Source: Syngnathus acus (Eukaryota; Chordata; Actinopteri; Syngnathiformes; Syngnathidae). Taken from it: a stretch of 64,000 nucleotides of DNA. A program made the position numbers and the translations under genes. Of this stretch, positions 23,065 through 34,200 are shown piece after piece (the stretch's first letter is position 1; each line of letters begins with the position of its first letter). Under the pieces are notes generated by a model, which was given only the letters and a program-made list of their open reading frames with translations, made no database searches and was not told where the DNA came from. Location: positions 6,199,956 to 6,263,955 of the forward strand of contig NC_051095.1 in NCBI RefSeq assembly GCF_901709675.1, in the 5' to 3' direction.

Positions 23065-24572
23065 GCAACAGCGGCATCGCATTTGATGAATGGAAAGAGA
23101 TAAGCGTTGGGAATAATTAGCTGACCAACCAACCCGGCTGCTTTGCCTTGAATGCGTCCGACGCGTCAATATGCAGCAAGCCCCCTCTGCCTGTTTATTG
23201 ACTTGACCAGAAGAATCAACAATGACAAATGAAGGCAGGAAAACGTGTGTGTGTGTGTGTGTGTGCATGTGTGTGTTTTGAGAATGAAATGGAGGAAGTG
23301 ATGTGCCAAGGCGCCCAGGTTGACCCTATGTTGAAAGTTAGCCTCACAGCTTCTCCAGCGGGCTGCTTTTAAACATAAAAAGCATGAGTAGCCCCTCTCA
23401 ACAAATTTTCCATTAAGTGGAGGTCATAGTGGCTTTTCCTTATCAGAGCTCTCCTTTGATGTCAATAAAGCCAAAATACTGCACAAATGGCTTTTTACAT
23501 TTTCAGAGTTGAAACTTGAATTTGGATGACAACGAGTCACCATTTCAGAGCGTGACAAATCCAGGAAACAAAATGCCTTACAACACTGCTGCAGGCTGAG
23601 ATGATAAATAGTCCGGCAGCAAAAGTGGGTGGGATTATCTGTGGTTTAAATCCCCAAAAATCACTACATTCTTTTATTAAGAGCTAGCGTCCTGTTTACA
23701 TTCAGACCTGTGCCAATGTTGCACCCACTGAAATGGCCTGCCGCTGTTGAGACTTCTTTTCTTTACGCCTGACCTGTCTTCATCCGTCGTAGTCTGCCTT
23801 GGTGCTGCCCACAAAAAAGTACACATTTGACTCAAAATCCCATAGGGGCATTTTGAGGATATTTGCCATGTGACGGTATTCCAATTTTGCTACAGCTCTC
23901 TTTCTGTCTCTTCCATGAGGGGGGGCGTGTTCAAGTTACTCTGGTTCCTCTACTCCACAAGAAGAAAGCGATCGATTTCTCATGTGGGATTCTTCTGGGT
24001 TTATTCTTCAGCCTCGCCACGCTTGCCCAGTGCAGCCACGGTGTAAAGTTTTCCTCTCGTAAGGCTGACTCGTCCTTGACAGTGATGACGTTCCACTTAT
24101 GTGGCCTCCAATTAGTCTGAGAGTGTCGCTCAGCGCGGGACATTGGGCGGAATTTATCTCTCGACCTGTCACAGCGTGCGACTCGCTATTGGCCGAGCGA
24201 GGAGAGGAAGGCTTAAGTGTTGCCGCTCGGCTCGTTAGTATGGACGGCGCGGCGAGCGCGCTGATGCTCTCTTCCTATTTTCAAAGACGCCAAGTCACTC
24301 GAACTGATGTGGGCCCGCCGGGCCGATTGATTAGGGACAATCTTTTGGTCTCTGAAACGGTGGGTGGCGGTCTCCTCATTGTGCATGCTGTGTGTATGTT
24401 TGTGCGCACCACACAGCGCTTGCAATGTGGAGGCCGGGACACACGCAAACTCCGACCCGGTGGCTGCCATCTGTCCGTCTGTTGGCTGAACTGCTGGCTC
24501 ACTTGTTTGTTGTGATATTTTATTCAATTCAAATATATTCCCTTTTAAAGCGCTGTTCAGACAACTCACGAA

Positions 24573-24843
24573 GGATGCGTCGATAGCACTTTTTTTCATA
24601 CCGATACTCAGTCCTTGAATGATTACCGATACCAAGCACTGATACCACCCGAACCTTTGATAAATGAAGTTTCCCCTCATTTTGAAAAGGACATTAATAT
24701 CCCAATTTACCTCAAAATTGCATGAAATTAATGTCAATTTTCTTTTCGTTTAATATCTAGTTCCTCAACATCGTAAATACAGATTTTGTGAAATAACGCC
24801 GGTATCGACAGCGATACCTGGTGCCGGCAATCGCCCACCCCTT
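24573..24843. mobile_element. Degenerate hAT-like MITE rich in GATACC motifs
   Basis: The left end AGGATGCGTCGATAGC and the reverse complement of the right end, AAGGGGTGGGCGATTGC, are imperfect inverted repeats. The body has repeated CCGATAC and GGTATCG motifs, common in fish hAT elements that start CAGGGGTGGGCGAT. Target-site duplication not resolved. Confidence 0.4.
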
Positions 24844-25219
24844 GTATTCGGGATATCGTACGTGAGTTAATAGTGGCAAACAAGAAAGACACATTTTGGT
24901 GTTTTGGGAATGCAGAAATCTACTTGCACATCTGAGGCGGCAGGCAAAATGATAACCACAGTTTATTTTTGTTTTGTTTTACTTTGGCTTCCTTAATCCG
25001 AGGAGGCCGACTTTGATGATTCTCCGTCCAATAATTGTGACGGTGTAATTTTCCCTCTCGACACCTGCCTGTGCTCACATTTGCCGTAATTGCTGTTTGT
25101 CTGTTTGTATTCCTTTCATCTTTCCCCGGCCTTTTTTTTTTTTTTTTTTTTGCGAAGAACCATTTGCCATTGTCAATAATGCAAACGTTGATCACTCTCA
25201 CGGCAAGATGGAACATCAG

Positions 25220-25673
25220 CCAGCAGAGGGTGCTATCAAGCACAAAGGGAAACCTACCAAAAAACCTTCCAGCTTGGCTTATGTTCCTCAGCAGTCTCGA
25301 GTCTGTACTTTGCGTGCGTTAGAACAGTTGGCGCCGGTTGTCAGGAGTCAGACGTGTACTGATAAAGGCTGCCTGTGATCTGCTGATCAGAACATCGTTG
25401 GAGACCGTTCACTCAGCAGATCATTTTCAGTGAGTTTTCTGCCAGGGCAGGCCTTGAAACGAAGAACTCATGTTTGATCATTTTGCTCTATGTCTTCCAT
25501 CTAGTGGTCATTGGTGGCATCACAACTCACATCAATTGATGAGAATTTATTTTCCTTTTTTCCTCAAGATTCTTTCCTTCTGCTCAAGGAGAATGAGAAT
25601 CTGGCGTGTCATGCCCCAAAATACACCCCTTATTGACGAGTTGTCAAGATCATGCCAAAGCACCAGGTGGCGC
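25220..25673 (+). promoter_or_regulatory. Two CTCF-like core motifs on the plus strand
   Basis: CCAGCAGAGGGTGC at 25220-25233 and GCACCAGGTGGCGC at 25660-25673 each match CCASYAGRKGGCRS with one difference. They lie upstream of the serotonin receptor and point toward it. Confidence 0.35.
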
Positions 25674-28600
25674 TCCACCCAGCCCAGTCAGAAGCTGAAA
25701 TCAAGCAGACAAAAGCTCATTGCTGCGCGTCAGTTGAGCAAGAAAGGCATTGAAAAATTCCTTTTCCAGGGCTTCCAGAGTCTTTGTCGTCTCATGCGGC
25801 AGAAGGCCCCGCAAATGTGTTGGAATCTTTTCAAGCAGCTTTGTGCTTCTTATTGCTTGTTGACTTGTACTGCAGCAGCACTGCGGACAACCTCTACTCA
25901 CTCACTCACTCACTCTTCATTCTCACTTTTCCCTCCCATTCTGCACCTTGGCTTTTATCGGCTCACCAGTGGGGTCCTCCTTCGCAGTCGTCTGCCTCCG
26001 AGTGTGTGCCGCCGTTGCTCGATTGCATGTGACAGACACTATCAGTGACTGCGGCCGCGCAGACGTGCCCAATCGCACACAAATGCGGCGCGGTGGCTTC
26101 TTTTCGTTTTCTGTTTTTCCTGCCTCTCGAGGAGGCAATTACACGGGTCATCCTGAATTTTAATGCGGAAATAATGGAGTCGGTGGGAGATAAAGACAAT
26201 GAGGCGCGGGCGGGTGGAGGGCTTGGGAATGGCTGCAGCAAGCAAAGAGTGAAGAGCGCCGAATAACAATCAGCAAGCAGAGTGAGGAATAGCAATCAGA
26301 CACGGAAGGCGCGTGCCAGGCCGATTGGCGTCCTGCACATAGACGAGACGCCACTTTGCACAGCTTCCCTTTACACTTGTCATTGCCGTAAGAAAAATGA
26401 AGCCAAGAATGATGCTTGATGTCTACCGCTGCTTTACCATGGCAACAGTTGTTCTTTGGGCTCAAAAGCACATACCTTGAATCAAAAATGTCCACAAAGA
26501 CATTTTCTTTTCTTTGCTCATTGTGTCTTTTTGTCGTCGTTTACTAGCAGGATTAAACTTCCTGGTTGTTTTCAAATCAAGTCACTAACGTGGTTGGAAA
26601 CGTTATTTTTCCTCAACGGTCAACACTGACTGTCCTTTTTGTAAACTAGCTTCTTTCTGTTATAATAATCTTCGTGTGCGCTTGTATACATTTCTGCGTC
26701 ATCTGTGCTTTGCAAAGTGCCCATTTATTTACATTTAAATTTGGATTGTTTTATAAAAATCGATTGTAGTTTATATTTTTATCCTTCTCTTTGCACCGAA
26801 TGGGTCTAAACTTTACGTTTTGTTGCACTTACATATATATATTTATTTATGTATATATATTATATTTATTTATATATATACTTTATTGCTCAGAATTGAA
26901 TTGAAGGCAAAATGCTGAATCGAATTTGTCGGCCGATTTAATACTAAAACAAAACGATGACATTGAAGTTACTCTTAATTGTTATTAGGTGATTGGACAT
27001 CCGTTGCTTTCGACTTAATGTGAAGATAATGCCACTGGTGACATATTTGTGTGACCTGCGCTACTACCGGGATCAGAGAAAAAAAAACGTCTGGCGTCTT
27101 GAACGTGCTTTGTAACATGGATGTGCTCCAGCCCGATCACTGCAGCTTTTGCTACTTGTCGCTCTGTGACGTCACGGCTGCACGCGATGACTCTCGTATT
27201 GATTCATAACACGCACACATGCAGATGAGGCAAGAGGAGGGAAAGGTCGTGTCTCTCATGCTAATTAGCCTCCTTTGGCCTCCGGGTGAGTCTGGAGGAG
27301 CTTTCCAGCCCTTCTCATGCCTCGGGTTCTCCTCTTTCGCCTATCTGCGCCGCCATCCTTCGATGTACTACCCCCCTCCCCCTCCCACCCACTGCACCAT
27401 GAAGGTCAAACATCCTCTTGTGCGCTTTCAGTCACTCGTTTACTGTCAAACAGAGTGGTGTGACAAGAGAATTAAAAAATATATAACTGGTATAGAAAAC
27501 AAACATGACACTCGCAGGCATCAAATTGTCTCACAGATATATTCAGATGCTAATACACGTCATGCTAAAGGCTGTTAGCAAGCACAGGGCTCTTGATAAA
27601 CGACAACAACGAACGGATTATGTTCGCCTTGGCCCATCCCGTTCGTCCTCGCTTCGATCGCCTCGAGGCTTCGTCGGTTCCATTCGGATTGATTGTCTTC
27701 TCCGGCTTGTTTGACTTTCAAAGCTTTCGCCGACGTACGCACGTTTGCCTTTTGTGCTTGAGAACATTGTTGGATAAAAATCAAACACATTTTCGGGAGC
27801 TTTGTATTCGCGAGTGCGAGTACTCGGTCTGACAAAAATCTGGGCGCATTATTGTCACATTAGGAACGGTTCTAATTCAATGGGTGTTACGATCTCCAAT
27901 GGGCCGCCTGTTATTGGCTAGCAAAGCTGAGGCGTGCAGTTGATGTGTGTGACATTTGGCGGCGGGGCAGCGAGCCAGATGACTCTCATCATCAGTAATG
28001 GACGCCGCATAAACGCCTTTATCGCCATCAAGTTCCCATGTGACTGATGACGCAATCGCGTTGGCCGGCTGGGTCACCTTCAGCAGTTTTGGTCCGCTCC
28101 ATCCGCTAACGTTTTCTTGGCTCGGGATGACAGCTGCAAAAGGCGCTAAAGCTGGCATCTCGTTTACGTTTGTGCAATTGGTGTGACGGCTAGAGTGCAT
28201 TTGCATCCGCCCTGCGCTCCGAGGGTGTTCATCCAGGTTTGCTCGTCGTTGCATGCAGGACAAAATTGTTTTGGGCTGGAGGAGCACTATTGAAATGCAC
28301 AAAGTGGCTGTTCTCCTCCAAGTAGAAGATGGAGAGATGGATAGCGTGAGTGCAAAGCTGCCCACTCAAGGGCAAAGAGCACCTTGACAGCCTTCCTGAT
28401 AACAGATGTGTCCCTTTCTTTCTTTCTTTGCTCCCCCCCCCATCGCTGTTACTCTTCCCCCCCTTGCTCCGAGCCAAGTCTGAAAGATTACGACTGGATT
28501 TGACGCGTCTGATTATTTCGTACACGAGACCGCACAAGGACTGCAGCGAACCACGGTGGCATCTATGAAAGAGTCCCAACAATTGCCTTTAACGTGCAAA

Positions 28601-28735
28601 TGAACGCGAAGCGTCATTGATGGCTCGGGTGTGAGTGGGAAGACAAAAAGCGGACAGCTTGAAGGTCTGCCTTTCAATCCTCCTCCGGCCTTTCCAAACC
28701 AAAAATACTACTTCAAGAGCATGTTATCTTTTTAA
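25674..28735. other. Gene-poor stretch
   Basis: No gene recognised. It includes an AT-rich TATATA block at 26830-26880. Open frames on both strands have no supported domains. It may be part of long 5' untranslated introns of the serotonin receptor, as in mammalian HTR2C, but no exon proves that. Confidence 0.4.
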
Positions 28736-28756
28736 ACACACACGCACGCACACACG

Positions 28757-28827
<71 letters not shown>

Positions 28828-28828
28828 C
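28736..28828 (+). repeat. Long CA microsatellite
   Basis: About 90 bases of (CA)n with a GCGCGC interruption near the left end; potential Z-DNA-forming sequence. Confidence 0.92.
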
Positions 28829-28897
28829 TGTCACGGACTGAACGAAGGGTGTGAGTCGTTTGAAAGGATTTTTTTTCCCTCAACTTGTACTTGTTCA

Positions 28898-29022
28898 CGA
28901 ATATATATATGGATATATATGTGTATATATGTATATATATGTATATTATATATATATAATATATATATAATATATATATAATATATAGTATATAATATAT
29001 AGTACGTATATACAATATATAG

Positions 29023-29070
<48 letters not shown>

Positions 29071-29076
29071 TATAAT
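28898..29076. repeat. AT-rich palindromic TA array
   Basis: (TA)n runs with scattered G and C, largely self-complementary and able to form cruciforms. It follows the CA repeat by some 70 bases. Confidence 0.9.
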
Positions 29077-29100
29077 GTTGAAGTCAAGTCTCGATACAAA

Positions 29101-29255
29101 GGCTAACCTGTTGCCACCAAGTTCCAGATGGAATACATTTCAAAGAAGCTTACACATTCCTCCCTCGCTCGCGCGCTGGCTCGCTGGCTCCCAGCCATAG
29201 CTGCATAATGGTATTCCATCTGTGAGCTCCAGTTGGTGGCCACCTGGCTTAGTCC
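29101..29255. repeat. Imperfect inverted repeat (long hairpin)
   Basis: The left arm has GCCACCAA and CAGATGGAATAC. The right arm carries their reverse complements, GTATTCCATCTG and TTGGTGGC, in mirrored order. Outer flanks GGCTAACC and GGCTTAGTCC also pair. Arms are about 45 bases with a loop near 65 bases. It could be a decayed MITE or a pri-miRNA-like hairpin; I match it to no known microRNA. Confidence 0.6.
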
Positions 29256-30364
29256 TGATGACAGAGTCCTTTGGCCTGACATGTTCCTACATCATTGCTG
29301 AACCCTGGTTTACAGCGGGAGAGTCATTCTAGGTTAAAGTGCATTCCGAGCTCAGCGCTGCCCAGCATGTTGCGACTGTAAAAGTCACCAGCAAAAGAAC
29401 GCATATGGACAGACAATCATCAACACTCACATGAGCAATTTTCAGTTTTGCATGAAGCTAACATGTTTTTTAGCAGCGATGGGCACTTGCGTAAGTTCGG
29501 TTGGTCTGTCATTTGTCATTCGCCAGCGGCCCACTAGTCCGCCATCATGATTTCGGGCCGGCCCAGTCCGTCGCTTCCTCATCTACAGTTGGTCAACGCT
29601 ATTTTAGGAGAGTCCGTAAAACAATTGTTTACAAGGGTATAAAATTGTTTATGGACCCCTGTGCCCGAAATACAATTCAATTTTTAGACTTATCGCCAAA
29701 GTGCCCCTTGTAGCAGCTCCCGACAGTCGTGGTCAAAAAATAAAAAGCCTATCCTCCCGTCCTGTCCACGCAGGCGCAGGGACACCCGTGATCCCGCCGC
29801 TGGACTGACCGATGACGAAAGCGACAACCAGGTGGGAGCGTGACAGGAAGAGCCGGACGACAACGGGAAGGCTCACAAATAGCGGCCGTCCCTCCCGAGG
29901 TGAGAAGCCGTCCAAGCGGCTTTTTTTCATGTTCCTAACGTGGTGTGTTTAAATTTGAGTTTGGGTGACACGTGCCAGATGTAGCTCAGCAGCGTTTCTT
30001 CTTCTTCATGCCAGTTTGGGACTCTAAGGCTGACTGGCAGATCCGCACCTCACGCGGAAACGCCCACGCAGCCTCACACTCTGCCATCCTGTGTGTGCAA
30101 ACACAAGCTTCGCAACTTTTCACCCACACGTTTTGAAATCGCCGACTCAGCGCGCCGGAAAACACTCGCATATGCCAAATGGGACTTTGTGATCTTTGCG
30201 ATTGTGGCATCCAGTCAGTCGAGGACACTTATAATCCTTACCGTGGAATTTCTACCCTCAAAAAATTAGTCATTGTTTTTCGTTGTCTTTATTTCGGGAG
30301 CAAAGCTAAACAATAAGGTGGCAGCGGAAGTGGATGGAGACCTCTTGCCAATAGCAAAAGTCCA

Positions 30365-30500
30365 CCAGTGGCTCCGTGAAGTCCCGCTCCACTCATGCGG
30401 ACAAATTCATCGAATGTACCTATCTCGGCTCAGTCCTCTCCAGTCGTACCATCAAACGTACTCTCTGAGCAGTTCCATTGACCTCATCTTTCCCAGACCG
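30365..30500 (+). mobile_element. Possible LINE reverse transcriptase fragment
   Basis: One frame gives DKFIECTYLGSVLSSRTIKR, resembling the F-x-YLGS-x-LSS motif in the thumb region of non-LTR reverse transcriptases. It is short and isolated, so the call is weak. Confidence 0.3.
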
Positions 30501-30839
30501 AATGAACCACTTTGATTTTCTTTTCAAATTTCTCCCCCCGGAAGACTGCAGCACCCTGCGGCAAACAATAAAACTCATCTCAGTCAGCCTCATGTCAGAA
30601 TTTCAAAAGTTGACTTACCTTCCTCTTCCGCAACCCGGTCGAAGGGTGAGGAAACGGGATGAATCACAAAAGAGAGGACAGTGGAAGGGAGTAGACATGA
30701 CTTACTTCACAGTTAATGTTATCATTTCAAGTTTTTAAGAAATGGGAGGTGAAAATTTAATGAGAAGGGACTGAGGGAAGCCTGACAAGCGGTATATTTC
30801 CGGACTTTAATGGCATTTTATGAATCCTCTTCTCCCCAG

Positions 30840-31091
30840 ATTGGTTCCCACGTGACAAAGGACATCCCCGTAAGCGTCTTCCAAGTGTGCCATGAACATC
30901 GCGAGCCCACACTTGAGATCCAGACGTAGGGCTGTGGAGCTTCCTAGCTGGAAACCTTTGGCATGGGATTTGAACTTGAACCTGAAATGATCATCGGCAT
31001 TCGTTGTTTCAAGAATTCCCCCCAAAGCGGTCGAGTAAGTCTCTCTTGATGCCTCTCCGACCTCCGACGGGTTAAGGCTTTCTCCTCGGGG
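30840..31091 (+). other. Inferred 5' untranslated part of the serotonin receptor exon
   Basis: An acceptor (CTCTTCTCCCCAG|A at 30839) opens an exon that runs into the coding ATG at 31092, which implies at least one further upstream non-coding exon that I could not place. Confidence 0.4.
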
Positions 31092-34003
31092 ATGGGCAGC
31101 CTGGCGACGGCTCCCCTCGGCGGCTTTGGGACCACCACCGCCGCCGCCTCCCCGGAGGTCGCGGGCCGGACGTGCTGGCCGGGTAATGGCTCACCAGAGC
31201 TCAACGAGAGCCTCGGCACGGTGGTGGCTACGAGTGCCGGCGTGGACAACTTGACGTTGGAGGGGGTCACTAGCTCGGCCATGAAGGAGAAGAACTGGCC
31301 GGCGTTGCTCATCCTGGTCATCATCGCGCTGACCGTCGGCGGCAATATCCTGGTCATCCTGGCCGTCTCACTGGAGAAGAAGCTTCAAAACGCCACCAAT
31401 TTCTTCTTGAGGTCTCTGGCGGTGGCCGACATGCTGGTGGGCATCCTGGTCATGCCCATCTCACTCATCAACATCCTGTACGGTGAGTCTGCCGACGCTC
31501 CCCCCCCCCAACTGGAAGACCAATGGGAAAAGCTCTGTTTGGGATTGGACTTAGTTGCTTTTTTTGTTGTGTCGTCAACGTAGATTACGCTTGGCCCCTG
31601 CCCAGCGCATTGTGTCCCATCTGGATCTACCTGGACGTCCTGTTCTCCACCGCCTCCATCATGCACCTGTGCGCCATCTCGCTGGACCGCTACGTAGCTA
31701 TCCGCAACCCCATCGAGCACAGCCGCTTCAACTCCAGGACCAAAGCCATGATGAAGATTGCTGCCGTCTGGACAATATCCATAGGTATCCATATATTGAT
31801 TAGTCCTGTCTGCCAATCAGTCGCTTTCAGTCACTTTCTCTCATTCGATCTAAGAGACATGAAACTCGGTCGAGTGAAATCAATCCATAATTCGTACGGC
31901 CGCTGTTTTCTTTTTTAATGTTTGCATCTGGAATAAAAAGCTTTCAATGGCATCCTCTCAGGTGAGACATAAATTCCGCACAAACAAGAGCGAACGCAGC
32001 AACAATCCTTAGAAAGTGCACTTTTGATGCGCGCCGCCGGCACTCCACAACCAAAACACGTCATTGTCTCATTACGTTTGACTTGTGCTTGTTAAGACGA
32101 ACCAAAAGAATCTCCTCCTCCAGGAATTGAAAGTGAAGAGCTTGACGACACAGCACTTTGGTTGTTCGCAGGCGTCTCCATGCCCATCCCGGTGATCGGC
32201 CTCCACAACGAAGACAAGGTCTTTGTCAACGGCAGCTGCGTGCTCAACGAGGAGCGCTTCATACTGATCGGCTCCTTTGTGGCCTTCTTCATCCCGCTGG
32301 TCATCATGGTGGTGACGTACGGCCTCACCATTCAAGTGCTGCAGAGACAGGCCACTGTTTTCCTGTGCGAGGCCAAGACGTCCTCCCAGCAGCCTTTGCA
32401 GCCCTCCGCCTCGGAGATCCACGCGCAAGCCTCGCCCGAAGCACCGGGTGAGCTCCCGCTTCACAACTTTTGTCTACCATAGGCGGGGTGTGGACACTTT
32501 CAGATGGCAAATATGTATACCTCAGATGGTTTCCTACCAAAATTTGACAACATTTAAGATGGACGCCTCTCCTAAAACAGAGCTCAAGCCGGCGTCTGAG
32601 CCCGGTATCCTCCTCAGCGTCTCCACGTCGGAAAGCGTTAGCATCCTTCCGGGATCAGAGGCCACGTCGCAGCTCAGCTCGCCGGCCGCCGGGCCCGGAC
32701 GGAGCGATGGCGGCGGTTGCCACGGGCGACGGGGGATGATGCAGGCCATCAAGAACGAGAGGCGGGCCTCCAAGGTGGGATTGGCTGTTTTTTCATGAGC
32801 TTTTAGTTTGAAAGAGTGCCAAATGTGGCAGTTTGATGTGAGTGCAGGAATCTGAGTGGTGACCTTTTTATATTTGCACTTGTCAAGCTCCTTCAAGTTA
32901 AATCATTTGTGTAATGCAATTTTGAGGTCTGATCTCAAGCAGCTCCGCTCCATTTCTGGTGCAAAAATAAATATTAAGAAGAGGGGAGGCGTACAACCTG
33001 CGTCCTTGAAAGATGAATTGCATTTGCAACGTGTTCGCAATATGATGAAACGCACGTTGAAAGGCTGCGACTTGACTGGGCATCTGGAGCGTCAAGGCTG
33101 TAATTAAAGCCTGCGTGGAATTTTCCGCCACACCAGGCCTTGAGGGGAGCAGAGAGGCCTTGGTGTTTCATTTAAAAGTATCGCTAAAAATGTTTGCAAA
33201 AAATGTCTTCATTCTATAAAAACTTCCAAGTAACTTTGAATGTTGTCGGCATCTAATAAAATAACGTGTAGTAACGTGAGTAAGTAGTAGTAAAAAGTAA
33301 TCAAAAAGTAATCAGGTGACGTACTGCCCCCTAGTGGATATGTGTGCGCAATGCTTTTAACGTTCTCTTCATCAGCCCGTCTTTCCCATCTCTTCAACTT
33401 CCGCTTTACTCCCACTGTGTCCGCCTCCAGGTGTTGGGAATTGTCTTCTTCCTCTTCCTTGTAATGTGGTGTCCCTTTTTCATCACCAACGTCACCCTGG
33501 TGCTGTGTGGCACCTCCTGCGGCGAGTCACTGCTTCACGAGATGCTCAACGTCTTCGTGTGGGTGGGCTACATCTCGTCGGGGGTCAACCCGCTCGTGTA
33601 CACGCTCTTCAACAAGACCTACAGGAGAGCCTTCTCCAGCTACATCCGCTGTCGCTACAACATGGGTGCCAATGCCAACGTTGTCGGGGCCGGCCAGGTC
33701 TTCAAGAACCCACTTATGGCGGCGCCGCCGTCGTCCTCGCATGCCGTCACGCCGCTCCTAGTGGACGGCCACAGGAAGCCGAGCGCCGAACGGGGTAACT
33801 GTCGAAACGGCGGTCAGCCGCCACCTGACTCGGAGGACGCCACGGACGACGGGACACAAACGGCGGGAGGCGTGGTGCCGAGCCTCTCCCTGTGCCACGA
33901 CGTTGGCGGGGCCTTTTCCGAAACCGAAGCTGAAACAGAGGAACAGGAGCTGTCGCTCGTTAGCTGCAGCACCGCCTCCACGGTCCACACAAGCAGCGTG
34001 TGA
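31092..34003 (+). CDS. htr2c: 5-hydroxytryptamine receptor 2C-like
   Basis: Complete, 544 residues. Coding exons: 31092-31482, 31584-31784, 32172-32447, 32581-32774, 33431-34003. Gq-coupled serotonin receptor of the plasma membrane. The extracellular N-terminus has sequons at N38 (NES) and N53 (NLT). TM1 starts near NWPALL (68). The amine-binding Asp is D148 (WIYLDVLF). D165-R166-Y167 follows, then RNPIEH in loop 2, FIPL in TM5, MWCPFF in TM6, NPLVY in TM7 and a C-terminal SSV, a PDZ ligand. 2C-type signs: RNPIEH, VIGL, KVFVN, GSFVAFF (Ala at 5.46), [11 protein letters not shown] and SSV. 2A-type signs: [22 protein letters not shown] and NKTY. I prefer 2C; a divergent 2A paralogue is possible, since HTR2A and DGKH share human 13q14. 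Loop 3 is longer than in mammals and Ser/Gly-rich. The acceptor at 32581 was chosen because it keeps phase. Confidence 0.9.
33324..33337 (-). promoter_or_regulatory. CTCF-like core motif inside an htr2c intron
   Basis: Reverse strand reads CCACTAGGGGGCAG, a full match to CCASYAGRKGGCRS. It lies in the last intron, about 90 bases before the final exon, and points away from the plus-strand motifs at 25.2-25.7 kb. Confidence 0.45.
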
Positions 34004-34105
34004 CGTTTTTGGACGTGCTCTCTTCTGGCTCAGCCTGAAAAGTAGAGGAGGCCTCATCCATGTAGTAGTGGAAGCCAGCAGAACCCCAAACACGAATGTC
34101 TCACA

Positions 34106-34119
34106 GCGCCTCCTGGTGG
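34106..34119 (-). promoter_or_regulatory. CTCF-like core motif in the htr2c 3' UTR
   Basis: Reverse strand reads CCACCAGGAGGCGC, one difference from the core pattern. It has the same orientation as the motif at 33324. Confidence 0.4.
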
Positions 34120-34194
34120 CTATGTGCCCCATCTAAAACGCGTGCGTGTTTGCGTGCGTGTGTGCGTGTACTGGTATGTGTGTATATCGTTTTC

Positions 34195-34200
34195 AATAAA
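34195..34200 (+). terminator. Polyadenylation signal of htr2c
   Basis: AATAAA 192 bases after the stop codon, following a GT-rich run. Confidence 0.6.

Larger units (their letters stand above)
20243..24572. other. Gene-poor stretch
   Basis: Apart from the CT and GGC repeats listed separately, I see no gene, RNA or complete mobile element here. Several long open frames occur, but none has recognisable domains or a supported splice structure. Confidence 0.5.

Noticed and set aside
25470-26048. 192-codon open frame
   Set aside because: No motifs; includes low-complexity THSLTHS and a run of unrelated residues; no promoter or polyadenylation context.
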